Positions 5,039-5,169 of a stretch of 5,169 nt of DNA are shown one piece after another. The notes beneath the pieces were generated by a model. That model was not told the DNA's origin. It did not search any database and worked only from the letters and a program-made list of their open reading frames with translations. Both the position numbers and the translations under genes were made by a program. The stretch comes from Clostridia bacterium (GTDB lineage Bacteria; Bacillota_A; Clostridia; Christensenellales; Aristaeellaceae). Where the stretch lies: contig CAAEDZ010000180.1 in NCBI GenBank assembly GCA_900754775.1, forward strand, positions 1 to 5,169. The letters run 5' to 3'. How positions within the stretch are numbered: the stretch's first letter is position 1; the number at the start of each line of letters is the position of its first letter.

Positions 5039-5169
5039 ACGCTGCGCATCCATCGCCTGCGCACCGCCGACGATCCGATCTTTGCGCCCGCCATGGCGCT
5101 CTACGCCGCCAGCTTTCCACAGCACGAACAGCGGCTGGAGCCGTCTCAGCGCCGCATCATGGCGCACGA
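5039..5169 (+). CDS. GNAT-family N-acetyltransferase, N-terminal part, apparent ACG start (3' end outside window)
   Basis: The frame read from 5042 gives LRIHRLRTADDPIFAPAMAL followed by YAASFPQHEQRLEPSQRRIM. This resembles the N-terminus of a group of GNAT acetyltransferases with the pattern DDPxFxxAMxLYxxSFPxHEQR, which transfer an acetyl group from acetyl-CoA to an amine. The acetyl-CoA-binding motif would lie beyond the window, so the substrate cannot be guessed. A stop in frame at 5030-5032 rules out a longer protein. No ATG, GTG or TTG lies between that stop and the first conserved residues; the first ATG is at 5093 and would remove the first beta strand. The ACG at 5039 sits exactly where a start is expected after GAGGTGA, so it may be a rare ACG start, an ATG-to-ACG mutation or a base error; CTG at 5042 is an alternative. 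It is 44 nt after the DUF4304-like gene and probably in one operon with it. Confidence 0.65.

Noticed and set aside
4161..5120. 319-residue reading frame on the minus strand
   Set aside because: It is antisense to the DUF4304-like gene and the acetyltransferase start, has no recognisable domain, and the + strand has better start signals and family patterns.
5029..5169. GTG at 5029 as start of the last gene
   Set aside because: It lies in a different frame from the acetyltransferase pattern, overlaps the Shine-Dalgarno sequence, and translates to a low-complexity shadow.

Overview
The window looks like chromosomal DNA from a GC-rich member of the Bacillota (Clostridia-like). The evidence is strong GGAGG-type ribosome binding sites ahead of most genes, very tight gene packing, a CCA-encoding tRNA gene with a T-rich intrinsic terminator, and an apparent EcfT-TruA gene order that is classic for this phylum. 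This assignment is inferred from gene order and composition only; no marker gene was compared. All supported genes lie on the + strand.

Positions 1-1482 hold a housekeeping-type run. It contains the last 25 codons of a membrane protein (probably the ECF transporter subunit EcfT), then truA (tRNA pseudouridine synthase A) starting on the EcfT stop codon, then a HAD-superfamily hydrolase whose first 20 nt overlap the end of truA. The HAD protein has Asn in place of the second Asp of motif I (DFNGT).

Positions 1539-3764 hold a compact three-gene ABC exporter cassette. Two different six-helix membrane proteins are followed by one ATPase, with overlaps of 8 nt and 4 nt, so they are almost certainly translated together. 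The ATPase has Glu at the Q-loop position, as in the bacitracin/lantibiotic-immunity (BcrA/LanF) group. The two permeases share a recognisable RxGxxx(Y/W) motif at the same relative position, suggesting a heterodimeric permease. An export or self-protection role is an inference; no peptide gene or regulator is visible.

Positions 3755-4046 are intergenic. They hold two good copies and one decayed copy of a roughly 62-nt repeat with a palindromic core, an 11-bp GC hairpin without a T-run, an AAAATTTT tract, and a perfect consensus promoter (TTGACA, 17 nt, TATAAT).

Positions 4047-4162 hold tRNA-Val(CAC) with its CCA and a textbook terminator. Positions 4179-4994 encode a DUF4304-like protein with two cysteine clusters. 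The window ends inside a GNAT-type acetyltransferase whose reading frame seems to begin at ACG, placed correctly after a strong Shine-Dalgarno sequence. This is either a non-canonical start, a start-codon mutation or a sequencing error.

The most notable points are the ACG-start acetyltransferase, the intergenic repeats, the E-loop ABC cassette with two unlike permeases, the cysteine clusters of the DUF4304-like protein and the DFNGT HAD protein. I found no CRISPR array, insertion sequence, phage gene or origin.
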